Shown here: positions 35,845-47,208 of the stretch, piece by piece
How positions within the stretch are numbered: position 1 is the stretch's first letter
How the letters are laid out: the number at the start of each line of letters is the position of its first letter
Position numbers and translations under genes: made by a program
DNA from: Actinostola sp. cb2023
Lineage: Eukaryota > Cnidaria > Anthozoa > Actiniaria > Actinostolidae
DNA length: 64,000 bases
Direction of reading: 5' to 3'
NCBI GenBank assembly: GCA_033675265.1
Contig: JAUJYZ010000094.1
Span: 62,001 to 126,000, forward strand
Notes under the pieces: model-generated
The model's input: the letters and a program-made list of their open reading frames with translations, nothing else
Database searches by the model: none
Told to the model about the DNA's origin: nothing

Positions 35845-36976
35845 TAAGGCATAACGAACTCTTAGTTTGGCAGCTCCCCTTTCCTCTTCAATTATGCAGT
35901 ACTTTTCAAACAAAGCGATATTCCATTGTTTTTGATCTTGTATTTTAGCAGCGGTCAGTCTTTCATCTAGAAGTGGCTTGATATGCTTGTCAAAACTTTT
36001 TTTACAATTATCAGTCTCAAACAGTTTGTAAAAATTGGGAAGCATGGACTTCCAGTCTTCGTTGTTATTCATCGCGTCTACTACCATCTTGACAAGAGAT
36101 ACGAGTGCTTCTCCTTCCATGCTTGCGCCGTTCAATGTCTTCTTCTCAAGTGTCTGTAGCAGTTTTGTTTTGAGAATAACAATGCTATTAAGATAGCCGG
36201 AATTGGAAACTTTTTGGATGTCCTTTAGAATGTGATAATTTGAAATGTATGGCAATTCAAATACGTCAATATTTCCTTTTGGAAAACATTTAACAACACC
36301 AATTTTATTCTGTTGTCCACCCGAGTCTATCAGCGAATCCTTTATGTACTCTTCCATTGTTGTGTATCCCTTAGGTTTCTTCAAAGCACCCCTAAGTACA
36401 GCGATCAAACGAGGGAAATGCTCCAGCTTGGCGTCTTCTGAGTCTGGAAACACGAGGTGACCTAGACGACATATCTTGTAGAGAAACTCCAAAATATGAT
36501 TAGAAGGCGCTTCTTTCATGAATAGCATCAACGATGATGACATTAGGGCAGTAAAAATACTAGTTTTGGTTGTGATCTCGTCATCTCCAAGGTCTGTTCC
36601 TTCCACGTCCAACAACACTACTGAAATGCCGGAATCCTCGTGTATCGACAGCCACACTCCGCGAGTCACTGCTGCCATGGTTTCTCCTGTTTCGAAAACT
36701 TCTTCTACGTTTTGACTTTGGGATTTTCCCACCAAAGTGCGATGAATGTAGTTGAGGGCAGTAGATTTTCCAACTCTTGCATCACCAATAGCCGCGATCA
36801 CTCTCACTGGAGACGACAATCGCTTCATCCGGGACAGCGCTTCTTCGTTGAGTACAAACTCGTTAGTGTCTTTATCGATTGTTAACAGACGAATGGCTTT
36901 TTCAGCAGACGTGCTCTCACTAAGACAAGCAATTGTCATTACAAGAAGAACACTGCTTACCGGCTGTGAATGACAT

Positions 36977-37090
36977 CTTGCAAACACAAAACAAATCCAA
37001 TGTATTGATCAGTGTATAAGGTCAGACGGCTTAGTGTTGCGTTAAATATAGTTATATTTATTTAATACACGTGTGTACAAACCCTGACTA
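36977..37090 (-). promoter_or_regulatory. Upstream region of broken GTPase copy 1
   Basis: Aligns with the promoter of copies 2 and 3 (TTGATCAGTGTATAAGGTCA, GCGTTAAATATAGTT). A MITE at 37091-37253 lies where the first NF-kB-like site is in the other copies, and the two further sites are not recognisable. Confidence 0.5.
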
Positions 37091-37253
37091 AGGGCGCGCT
37101 TTCCATTTGGCAGAACTGACTGGTCTGATCAACCGATTCTTAAATGGAATGTGTCAGTTCTGAGAACTACCTGAACCATTTCCCGGAATTGACGAGTTCC
37201 ATTTAAGAACTGGTCGGAAAGTCCAGTCAGTTCTGCCAAATGGAAAGTGCCCT
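37091..37253. mobile_element. 163-bp MITE in the copy 1 upstream region
   Basis: GCTTTCCATTTGGCAGAACT at the left pairs with AGTTCTGCCAAATGGAAAG at the right, and inner segments also pair (CGATTCTTAAATGGAA / TTCCATTTAAGAACTGG). Target duplication is unclear. Confidence 0.75.
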
Positions 37254-37796
37254 AAGATACCCTACTGAACAAGAACCGAGAGGTTATTAAGTCGGCTCAT
37301 AGGTATGGTATAATACTATGTATCTATAGTACCCGAAATGATCCCCAAATAATGTTGGGAATGGACTTGAAATGGAGCTGTGAATTCTGGAATGTCTAAT
37401 TCCCAAATACTAAATAATTTTATTTTCAGACAAATTGTGCACAAACAACAACAACAGTTAGACGTCATAGGTCACGTGGTGCTGACTAGTTGTTTAGCCT
37501 TTGCTTATTTACATCAAACCAAATTTGAAACCAATTACGGTAGTTTCTTCCCAATGTGACTGTCCGTTATACGTTCATATCAATTACTCTTTTTTGTGTT
37601 TACTTTTTAACGGTGATATATAGTGAGAACTAGAGGAGGAGATGATATTTATTCACCAAAAGAATGAGTACAGAATGGTTTGCATACACAAATTTGTTTA
37701 TTTTGTACCATTGTTTTACAATTAATTATATATAGTTACACATAAATAGTAAGAACAACTTGAATATGGGAAAAGGTAGGCCAACGCCCAGGGGCT
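37254..37796. other. No recognisable feature
   Basis: AT-rich intergenic sequence; no gene, RNA or clear repeat seen. Confidence 0.5.
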
Positions 37797-37904
37797 CAAG
37801 TATATTAAGGCCTGACACATCAGCCTAATGAATAGTTTTCAGTTTATAGAAAATAATGTTTTTTTTAATGCCAATTGGGCTCATGTGTCAGCCTTAATAT
37901 ACTT

Positions 37905-37942
<38 letters not shown>
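37797..37942. repeat. Hairpin followed by a 36-base G run
   Basis: TCAAGTATATTAAGGC / GCCTTAATATACTTGA bracket about 110 bp. The right arm runs directly into 36 consecutive G (37907-37942). The G run may be real or may mark a sequencing or assembly fault. Confidence 0.8.
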
Positions 37943-37943
<1 letters not shown>

Positions 37944-38831
37944 ACTCAGGGGTATCTGTGACGGAGAGGTGCGAATGAGAGCAGAGGACTGGGACCAAGA
38001 TAGCAAAAAAGTGCATCATTTTCTGAGAGAGCAGATCAAACTTAGCTAGTCTGGAAAGTTTGGTGAATATTGACGATGCTAGAGGGCACCAAAGATGTCT
38101 ATTTTCCCATATAAACTTTGTATTTTTTACGTTGTCTACTGTAAGACTAGTACTTCATCTTTCTGGATTACCAACTCGTTTATTAATCTTTGTACCAGTG
38201 TAGCTAATTACAAGCTTTGCGAGAGATGGTACACAAGCCGAGGCAGAGTCAAGACGACCAGAAAGACTTTCCTTAGTAGGAGTGGTTGTCAGAAGGAATT
38301 CCTTACTCGTCCACGTTCCTAACTTAGGTCTGTACTTTCAAGCACGACCTGAACCACAACCTCAGTCTTGGTTCGCAAGTAAGTACAATATATCTAGAGA
38401 GTGCGCGCAAGATCTATAATCGACAGTCCTTATATAATAGCGAAACCTAATCTTATATCTTCTATTTACATCACGTAACTAGACAACGCTAAACCTGTAG
38501 TGGTCTAAATTAATGTTTTTGTTAAACAAGAGGATTTATATCACACAGGAAACTACTTGTTGATCTCATGACTAAAACAGTCTGGGTTACTAAATTAATG
38601 ATTACCTTGCAAAATCATTTAAGAATGCATTAGCTAAATTTCTGTTGCGTAACACTACCCAAACCATATCGGCATTCGCTGTAAAATTTCAAAACTTCAA
38701 AAGTTTATAATTCCGACAGAATGCACTCAAATCACATCAAACTTTGCGGCACATATGCTAATTTCAACATGTTGTTTCATGTCATGAACTTAATTTCGTA
38801 ATTACATTTTAGAATTCTAATAGGATTTTTG
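37943..38831. other. No recognisable feature
   Basis: AT-rich intergenic sequence. The small frames at 37828-38049 and 38095-38322 have no family resemblance and no supporting context. Confidence 0.4.
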
Positions 38832-38901
38832 TGACTTGTTATCCGAAGTGTAATAAAATTGAACTTGAAGTTCAAGTTTATTACACTTCGGATAACAAGT
38901 C
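38832..38901. repeat. Near-perfect 70-bp palindrome
   Basis: GACTTGTTATCCGAAGTGTA and its complement meet with almost no loop (TTGAACTTGAAGTTCAA at the centre). Confidence 0.8.
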
Positions 38902-39169
38902 AGCACCCCCAAATGGTAGTGGATTGTTGGATCGTTTAGTTGTTGCAAGGCGAGTGCCATTTAATTTCCATTGTGGGAATTTTGAACAACTAATTGTTTT
39001 GAAAGACATTACGGCGATCATTTTTATGATGTGTATCATATGGATATTAGAATGATACATGCACAAATGATTGAATTTGTGTGAGTGCGTCATACATCTA
39101 GAATATGCTGCTGAGTCTGTGAAAATAATTTTTATTTACATAAATTTGCAAAGTACTGAATAAGATGTG

Positions 39170-39450
39170 TTTTTTTGGGCTAATAATTATGTGAGAAAAA
39201 CGCGGGAAAATAATGTTTATTGACTGAGAGTCGTGAGGAATTTATATTGCGTCATTCACTGTAAGACCACTTTCTCTTATATCTGGTACAGTGTTGAAAA
39301 GAGATTCAGCTTGATATCGGTAGAAAGCTTCGTTTCTTGGTTAATATTTCTCGGAAAAACCCACCGGGAAAATAATGTTCGTTGATTGAGAGTCGTGAGG
39401 AATTTCTATTGCGTCATTCACGGTCAGACCTCTTTATCTGGAACATAGTT
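39170..39450. repeat. Two-copy tandem duplication
   Basis: CGGGAAAATAATGTT...GAGAGTCGTGAGGAATTT...ATTGCGTCATTCAC appears at about 39201 and again at about 39369, about 168 bp apart and somewhat diverged. Confidence 0.7.
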
Positions 39451-41040
39451 TGTTTACTACGATAATTAGCCAGAACAGTGATAAATTTTTATTGCGACAT
39501 TGACCGACACGATCAAAATAAAGTACTCAACAAATTTATATATATTTCTTTTATATACCATTTTTGACAGAAAAAGGTACCCCTTTTGGACGGAGCTTCC
39601 ACTTATTGTCCATTATAGGAAGTCTCCTCCATCCCCCTACCCCCTTCCCCCCACGGGGGTTTGTAACTCCAGGGTCAATCACTATTGAGGTTTCACTATA
39701 CTACTGTTTATTTACCGTAGAATCCCGGTTATAAGCCCTGGACTTATACAACTTCATAAGGGTTTTGGGGTGGGCTTACTCCGGGAGGAAAATAAACGTC
39801 ATTCAAATCCTATTAAAGAACGCTGTAATTGATCTAAAACTACTGATAAGCCGATGATATACTGCCTATACGCACCCCTTGCACCCCTTAAATCCGCCCC
39901 TGTTTATGGAATAATTTTTAAACTTGTTTCCATGTTATCAATGTCGGATGATTTTGAAATGTAAAAGTACTCAGATTCCCATTCCGCATTGCGCGCTTCA
40001 AATTCAAAAATAGCGCTCGTGCACGGATTTATAAGGATTGGTATTCCTGTGTTATCTTAAACAGGAAGCCCAAGACCACAGAAAACCTAAATATCTCCCC
40101 AAATCTCCCCACATTGATGCCCGCGGAAGAGGCTACACATTGCCTATTCTAATGTCCTTTGCAGAGTTTCATAAGTCTACAAATTCAATACTAATCAGAT
40201 CAAAATCCTACTTCGTTATATGCCCAGCAAACTTGACGAGCGCTGTTTGCCTTTTCATTGGGGGTATACTTCCATGATGAGTACCATTTTCAGAATATCA
40301 TTTATTTTATTATATTTAAAATTGTCTGCTGGGCTAGGATACTGGCGAGACTTTAAAAAAACTGGAAATTTTTCCTGTAACTGGAAAATAGATTTAATGT
40401 TGGATCCCTTTTAATTCCCAAATTAATGTCTTCTGGTGCGAAGTCCAAAGGCAAACTATCTCAGTCTCACGGCGGCCTCCATCGGTTCTCGCCGACAAGA
40501 AAACAATTAACATAATGAAATGTACCTTGGACTGTTCATGAGATAAGGAAGACTTGGAATAGACTAAAGATCTCGGGGAAATTTCAAAGCAATCGTTTCT
40601 CTTGTCACTAGCGCGGCATAGAACGAAGTCGTATCGATCGACGCCGTTTGACTCGCACTTTGAGGTTGATCGGAACAATAATAACGAGCTATACTCAGCG
40701 GTCTCACTAGTGCTCATATATGAGAACACCTCATTAGCATATTTCACTTCATCGCAAACCTGCGTCGTGGCAGGTTCTCGCTCTCTGCTCTATGCTTGAA
40801 GCCCGCTCTTTCGTCTCGGTCGCTGTACAATTTATCCTCGTATTTCAACGGTCGCAAGATTGGTCATTCTGACTAACTCTATATAGTTGCTGTATACGCG
40901 TAATTTCAGCGCATTTTAGGTCCTACATATCGGTATATTTTGTCTTTTCGCGGCAATTGTATACAGCTATTTCAAAAAACGTTGTCTTGTCGAATACTGA
41001 ATACCGAATAGTGCATTCCAAGACCGAAATGCATTGTATG
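39451..41040. other. Intergenic, no supported gene
   Basis: No frame has a recognisable domain. A lone TATACAGCTATTTCAAAA end near 40969 belongs to the MITE family at 5656-5941. Confidence 0.5.
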
Positions 41041-41042
41041 TC

Positions 41043-41593
41043 AGTATATTTAGTATATCAGCTCCATTATAGCAAGGAAACAGCTTCTGATATACTTTGA
41101 TATACAGTAAAAACCCGCATATAAGAAACTGCAGATTAAGAACTTCCAGGCTGAAATTTAGCCAATTAAGCATCCAATATATAAGAACCAGTACAGCCTG
41201 ACAAATGAAGCAGGTTCTTATGTGAAAATGACTAAAGCTCAGAACACTTAGGTACAGTCGGTGTTGAATATGCAGAAATATTATATTTACTATACAGTTG
41301 GGTTGTTAATGTTTAGTGTGAACATTAGACCTTTCAGGGTCAATAGTTCACTAATTAAAACAAATTGTAAGGAAATACACCATATCAGGAACAATAATAT
41401 TTTTATTTTTTTTGCCCTGTAAATAAGAACCTGTTAAGAACCTATTCAGCCTGATTTCTCACTAGACACCCAATATATAAGAACCATTTCAGCCTGACTT
41501 GGAAAAATAGAGGTTCTTTTATGCGGGTTTTTACTGTATTAAAAATATATCAGCAGCTGTTTCCCTGCTATATTGGAGCTGATATACTGAATC
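41043..41593. mobile_element. Nested pair of hairpin elements
   Basis: The inner element (41105-41536) has CAGTAAAAACCCGCAT / GCGGGTTTTTACTG-type ends flanked by TA on both sides, as Tc1/mariner or pogo MITEs have. Its interior repeats the ATATAAGAACC motif. It lies between outer inverted arms (AGCTCCATTATAGCAAGGAA / TTCCCTGCTATATTGGAGCT), so it inserted into an older hairpin. Confidence 0.7.
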
Positions 41594-42109
41594 AGTTTTT
41601 ATTACACATTAAGCATTGATATCAGTGTGATAAAGCCGTAAATAAAATTGATATCCGGTGAAGTGATATCATATCAATCACTAGTGAAATAATATGATAT
41701 CACTTCACGGGATAGAATTGTCCAATCAAATTCTTCGTTAGAGATTACACTGACCAATCACAATCCCTCTTATATAATTTGTACATGACGCGAGCGCGTT
41801 TGGATTCCCGCTTTTTTTCTATCAAGCTGAGGATGGAGTGAAGCGGCTTCAAGTTCGATATTTGTACCTATTTCAAACGATATTTATGGTTTTCTCGAAG
41901 AAAATGAGAGCAAAAACACTGCTTGGAAGACCAATGAAGACGTAAACTTATTCGGATCATTTTAAGCGATAAAGAAGAGCAGTACTTCGAAGTAGTCGAT
42001 GGATATATCAAGGAAATGTTGCTTTCGGTGAGCAAACAATGACTTTTACTAGTGATTTTAATAAAGAGTACTGTATATCAATGCTTAATGTGTATTAAAC
42101 AAATTAGGA

Positions 42110-42241
42110 CATGTTAAGATCATTATATTGTTTTTATTCACTCGATTTTAATGACAAATCACTCACTCGCTCGAAGACTCGCTCGTTTGTGATTTGTCAT
42201 TAAAATCTTGTGAATAAAAACGATATCATGATCTTAACATG
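42110..42241. mobile_element. Hairpin MITE
   Basis: CATGTTAAGATCAT / ATGATCTTAACATG ends; inner arms ATTTTAATGACAAATCA / TGATTTGTCATTAAAAT; loop of CTCGCTCG repeats. Confidence 0.7.
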
Positions 42242-42258
42242 TAATAATCTCTATATAT

Positions 42259-42397
42259 CTTATTTGGGGTTTTTCCCGTAATACGGGCTGATATTTGACG
42301 AGTTGCGATTGTATTTTTCCGAGTCCCGATGGGACGAGGAAAAATGCGAGGAACGAGTAAAATATCAGCCCGTATTACGGGAAAAACCCCAAATAAG
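42259..42397. mobile_element. Hairpin MITE
   Basis: CTTATTTGGGGTTTTTCCCG at the left, its exact complement at the right; inner arms continue through TAATACGGGCTGATATTT. Confidence 0.75.
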
Positions 42398-43725
42398 TTA
42401 TTTATTATACTACTTTGAACGAAAAAAAAAATTGTCCGTTTTTGAGTAAATTTATCTAACCGGACTATGGTAATACAGCTTTTAGAACTATTTGCATTGG
42501 TCATGAGATATTAAGTGTAAGGCCGTACAATTATCAAACATCTGCTGGCAAAAATCACAAAAATGGAATTCGCTCTAACTTTGCATATGGGTAGCCCTTG
42601 GTCTGAATATAAACGCTGTGTAGTTTGTTTGGGAAAATATTTATTTGTTTTGGAGAAAATCGAAAAAACTATTTTGGCTTCAGACACCATGTAATGACTG
42701 TCGGCGGAGTGAAAATGCATCAAATTCATTCCATTCGTATATCAAAACTAAAAACAACAGAAATATTTCAATACCATCGCTGTATTGCATAACTCTTTCT
42801 TGGTCTCTAGGCTTAATATCATAAACATTGAGCGAGTTTAAGAAGTCCAATAAATTCCAAATCAAAGTGCACTATTTGGAAAATCCAACCGGTGGGTCAA
42901 AAAGAATAGTTTTTTAGTCATGTGCCAGTAATCCAAATTTTATAATTTTGCAGCTACTTACTAAGAAGATGATATAGTTTTGGAATCTTGAAAGTTTTAT
43001 TTGGGCAATTGACGTTTTGCTTCTGAGAAAACTCTTTTATTCACCACTCGAAAAACATCAAAAACGATGATTGCGTGACCGCGTGACAATTGGTAAAATA
43101 ACCGTACAATGCTTCTGTTAACTTCAGAGCCATGTATAACTGTTAAACAACATACATTTTCTCGTTTCTATGCTTGCAATGCATCGGGATATCTTTGCAT
43201 GACATATTATGCTGTTATGTGTGCGTTGAATATTTGACATTTGGTGATTCTGAAATACGGTTGAATTATCCAGCCGCCAAAACTGTTCATAACTTGAATA
43301 TTCCTTTACATTCTTGTTCCTCTACTGTTGTCCTGGCGTAGTCAATCGAATAAAACCGAACAAAAAATAAATCGAATCCAATGGAACCCAATCGTTCGAT
43401 TGTTTTGCGATTGATTCGGCCATCGAACAGAATCTAACGCCATCCTCGGAAACCCAGGGGCTGCAGGGGGAGGGGGGAGGGGAGGGGAAAAGGATGAATC
43501 GAACCGGATCTTTTGGGAGAATGCGATTACCGAACACAAGATCGAACCATTCGAACTCACAATCATTTCGATTAGTTAGATTTTGTTCGGTGAAAATAAA
43601 ACGCCATAAAAATAAAATATTGATGAGCAGCACTGCAGTCCTAATAAAATCGGAAGATTTCTGCCATCTAATAGCCATGTAAGCCAAGGCTAAAGAACGC
43701 AATGTAAAAAGACTAAAAATCCTGG

Positions 43726-44186
43726 TACAGTGGAACTCGGTTAATACGGACACCATCGGGATGAGACGCAGTGTCCTTATTAACCGGGTGTCCGTATAAA
43801 CCGGGTCGGTCAATTTACGTCACTTACATTTTTGGCGGAAACAATGACTACATGACACTGGTGATTTGTTTATTTTTAGTGGGGAAACTCTAAATGCACG
43901 TAATAAGCGATCAGTTTACAAGTTGAACGTGAGAAAGCACAGAACGTGCGTAATTTTAATTAAAAAGCAATCAATTTACCCATTGTCGTTGTTTTGGGAA
44001 AATAAAGTGTCCGTATGATGATGATGATGATGATGATGATGAAAATAGGCATATTGGGACAGGAAAAAATGTCCGTTGTCCGTATTATCCGGTGTCCGTA
44101 TTAATTAAACAGGTATATTTTATAGATATTTGTATGAGTTTCGGCAGGGACAGAACAACGTGTCCGTAATAACCGGGTGTCCGTAT
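43726..44186. mobile_element. Pogo/Tigger-like fragment
   Basis: TACAGTGGAACTCGGTTAAT followed by ACGGACACC is the classic start of pogo/Tigger-type elements. The fragment has further GTGTCCGTATTA repeats and an (ATG)n run near 44016-44042. No transposase remains. Confidence 0.55.
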
Positions 44187-44986
44187 TATAAAGTGGTTGG
44201 GATGCTCGTCGTACCTCACCTTATTATCACTTATTTTCGCGCGTCTTTAATTTCGCGATTTTCGCGTTTGAAAAAAACCCGCGAAATTAAAGACTCGCGA
44301 ATAATAATTACGGCGAAAATTAACGAAGCGAAATTTTATGTCACGCAGTGATGTCTTGCATTGAATTGTTACATCATTTACCCAATTCAAAACAATATGT
44401 TTGTATACTGCACCGGATCATAATTTCAAAAAACGTGAAATTAAGTTCCCTTATACACGTTTTTTCTGCAAAATCGCGAAATTAAAGCCTCGTGAAATAT
44501 GCCTCTGACATGTTCGCGAAATTAAGGACGCGCGAAAATAAGTGATACTAAGGTACCTTTTAGGGGTCCAGATCCGCGATTTGGTACCTCTTAGGGTGAC
44601 AAATCTAAAAGGACCACAAACGACTAAGCCGGTACCTTTTAGGGTGATATATTTAAAACGTTAAATATATTTCAAAGATCGCAACGTTTCCGATTAATAC
44701 TGATGAAGGCCATTGATTAATGGCCGAAACGTCTATATATAAAAAAAACAGAAGTCAGAGACAAACACTGTATAATCAATAATGTACCTTTTAGGGTGTT
44801 TGTCAGTAAATGAGATACCCGAGACAAGATAATGACAACCAGAATGACAGTTATAGCTTTTGTCACTTTAGAGTTGGTACCTTTTAGGGGTAAACATTAT
44901 TTGTTGCCACACCCACCTGGACAAGACTCGGATACCTTTTAGGGGTAAATTTCAAAATTTCCGACGAGCATCCCAACCACTTTATA
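44187..44986. mobile_element. MITE with a nested TA-flanked MITE
   Basis: Outer ends AAGTGGTTGGGATGCTCGTC / GACGAGCATCCCAACCACTT. Nested at 44227-44545 is an element with TCACTTATTTTCGCGCGTC-type ends and TA on both sides. The rest contains repeats of GGTACCTTTTAGGG. Confidence 0.7.
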
Positions 44987-46212
44987 TATGGAAGTCCCAC
45001 CGAGACGTTTGCCGGTCTTTAGCAGGTCATCAGTCGACATAAAACGCGTTAAAATTGTGTAAAAGAAGACAATGTGTATTTTGTCCTTTGTCCTAAACAG
45101 GGTCCTAAAATAGAGGGTGTTGTCCTAGACAGGGTAGGTATTTTAGATTTTTTTGTCCTAAACAGGGTCAGGGTTTCAAACCCTCAGCGGCACTCCTATA
45201 CCCAAACATGGGTCAAGTACCCCCAGGGTGTATATACTGTGTATTTCAATCAATCGCTAGACATCCCGACCCCCACCCCCTTGACCAACATGCTGTTCAA
45301 GGTATTATGCAAATTATATTCACAGTGACCCGAGAACGTGTTTAGAAGATATTTCCAGAAATCTTGCTAACCTATTTCGCTTAACAACAGTAGAGGAACA
45401 AGAATGTAAAGGAATATTCAAGTTATGAACAGTTTTGACGGCTGGATAATTCAACCGTATTTCAGAATCCAAATGTCAAATATTCAACGCACACATAACA
45501 GCATAATATGTCATGCAAAGATATCCCGATGCATTGCAAGCATAGAAACAAGAAAATGTATCTTGTTTAACAGTTATACATGGCTCTGAAGTTAACAGAA
45601 GCATTGTACGGTTATTTTACCAATTGTCACGCGGTCACGCAATCATCGTTTTTGATGTTTTTCGAGTGGTGAATAAAAGAGTTTTCTCAGAAGCAAAACG
45701 TCAATTGCCCAAATAAAACTTTCAAGATTCCAAAACTATATCATCTTCTTAGTAAGTAGCTGCAAAATTATAAAATTTGGATCACTGGCACATGACTAAA
45801 AAACTATTCTTTTTGACCCACCGGTTGGATTTTCCAAATAGTGCACTTTGATTTGGAATTTATTGGACTTCTTAAACTCGCTCAATGTTTATGATATTAA
45901 GCCTAGAGATCAAGGAAGAGTTGGACAATACAGCGATGGTGTTGAAATATTTCTGTTGTTTTTAGTTTTGATATACGAATGGAATGAATTTGATGCATTT
46001 TCACTCCGCCGACAGTCATTACATGGTGTCTGAAGCCAAAATAGTTTTTTTCGATTTTCTCCAAAACAAATAAATATTTTCCCAAACAAACTACACAGCG
46101 TTTATATTCAGACCAAGGGCTACCCATATGCAAAGTTAGAGCGAATTCCATTTTTGTGATTTTTGCCACCATATTGAGTTTTTGTTTGATAATTGTACGG
46201 CCTTACACTTAA

Positions 46213-47204
46213 TTGGCATTTTTATTTACTCATAGCAATTTGGTTTGCGTATGCATTTTTTCTTTAGCATAATGTTTAGCAGTAAAACTTGTCCGCTAAT
46301 TGGTCATGAGATAATTGGCTCTTTGTTTTCTCTCATGGCAATTTGTTTTGTGATGCATTTTTTCTTTTCTGATGCGCGTTTGCTTTATATTCGCATATCA
46401 CCTCAAAAAATTTTTTAAATTTGGTCGGTTTGTTTTACTGAATACTGTTTTTTTGTTGCTTCGCAAATATTTCAATATTTTGCCGTTCTTTGTGTGACAT
46501 GATATGTTTTTGGCTCCATTGTTCCTCATACCTTGTTATGCATGCTTTTATGATTTGTGTACTGAATTTATTAATTGCTTAGCGGCCATGCGTGTTAAAT
46601 TCTTTTGCCGCTCATTGTGTAACATAAAATGTTATCGTCTCATTGTTCCTTATATCCAGTACCAGTACCCTCCCGCTCTAGGATGACAGTTTTGAAAGGG
46701 AATCTAAATTTCCTGTCGGATTACTGACACTCAAAATTGTCATCCCCTGAGCCACTCCCCCTTTTGATTTACTTTCTATTCTCGGTTTGCACATGACGTC
46801 ATCAAAAAGCTAAAATCTAAAATATTCGTCATACAAAACTGTTTGTTTGATATTTTGTTTATATCCATAAGAAAAGTAGGTGTTCTTTCGATGTTTGACT
46901 TTTGATTTATTGAGAGTCAATTTCTGTCACGCAACAATGTCAGGAGCCCGACAATGTCACGTGTATTCTAAAGCCAGATATATATTTAGGGAAATTTGCT
47001 TCAAATGATATGTTTTTTAGACTTTTTACTCGATATGTAAGTTCTTTTTCCCTGATTAATATTTCTATTGACAAACTGAATTGTTTGTAATTTTAACGCG
47101 ATTTTGACCCTTAGTGTTTTGGCCGCCATGTTGGTGCGCCACATGGCGGACCCATACATTTCACACAAAACTATGCGCACATTTGATCGCTCATAGCTCG
47201 GTAT
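46213..47204. other. Intergenic, no supported gene
   Basis: No recognisable domain or RNA gene between two foldback elements. Confidence 0.5.
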
Positions 47205-47208
47205 TTAA

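Larger units (their letters stand above)
22858..36976 (-). pseudogene. GBP-like GTPase / S74 chaperone gene, copy 1, broken
   Basis: Minus strand. The 5' part is at 36976-35845 and the 3' part at 23239-22858; an LTR retroelement separates them with a TAAG target duplication. The 5' part has the P-loop GDARVGKS, switch residues AVTRGVWLSI, DVEGTD and the GBP-like CFPKGNIDVFELP. The 3' part has a hydrophobic stretch and the S74 domain from SDVRLKRD to the C-terminus, both in the ancestral frame. The ATG at 36976 corresponds to the start in the other copies, but a net 2-nt loss a few codons later makes that frame stop after about 18 codons. The GTPase frame itself is open from 36987, but only from a non-ATG or internal Met. 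Read on into the LTR, the frame adds about 20 foreign residues and stops at 35776. Everything else is intact, so the damage is recent. Confidence 0.9.
42515..46208. mobile_element. Foldback element 2 at TTAA (3.7 kb)
   Basis: Arms 42515-43331 and 45385-46208 begin GTGTAAGGCCGTACAATTAT and are nearly identical, with a small indel near the tip. TTAA flanks both ends (42511-42514, 46209-46212). No transposase frame. Open frames on the arms occur as mirrored pairs (42680-42865 with 45848-46033) and are not taken as genes. The centre carries other elements. Confidence 0.9.

Noticed and set aside
35776..36987. Intact separate 403-residue GTPase gene
   Set aside because: The start frame is shifted relative to the conserved ATG and the C-terminus is LTR sequence; the missing part lies at 22858-23239, so it is a split pseudogene.
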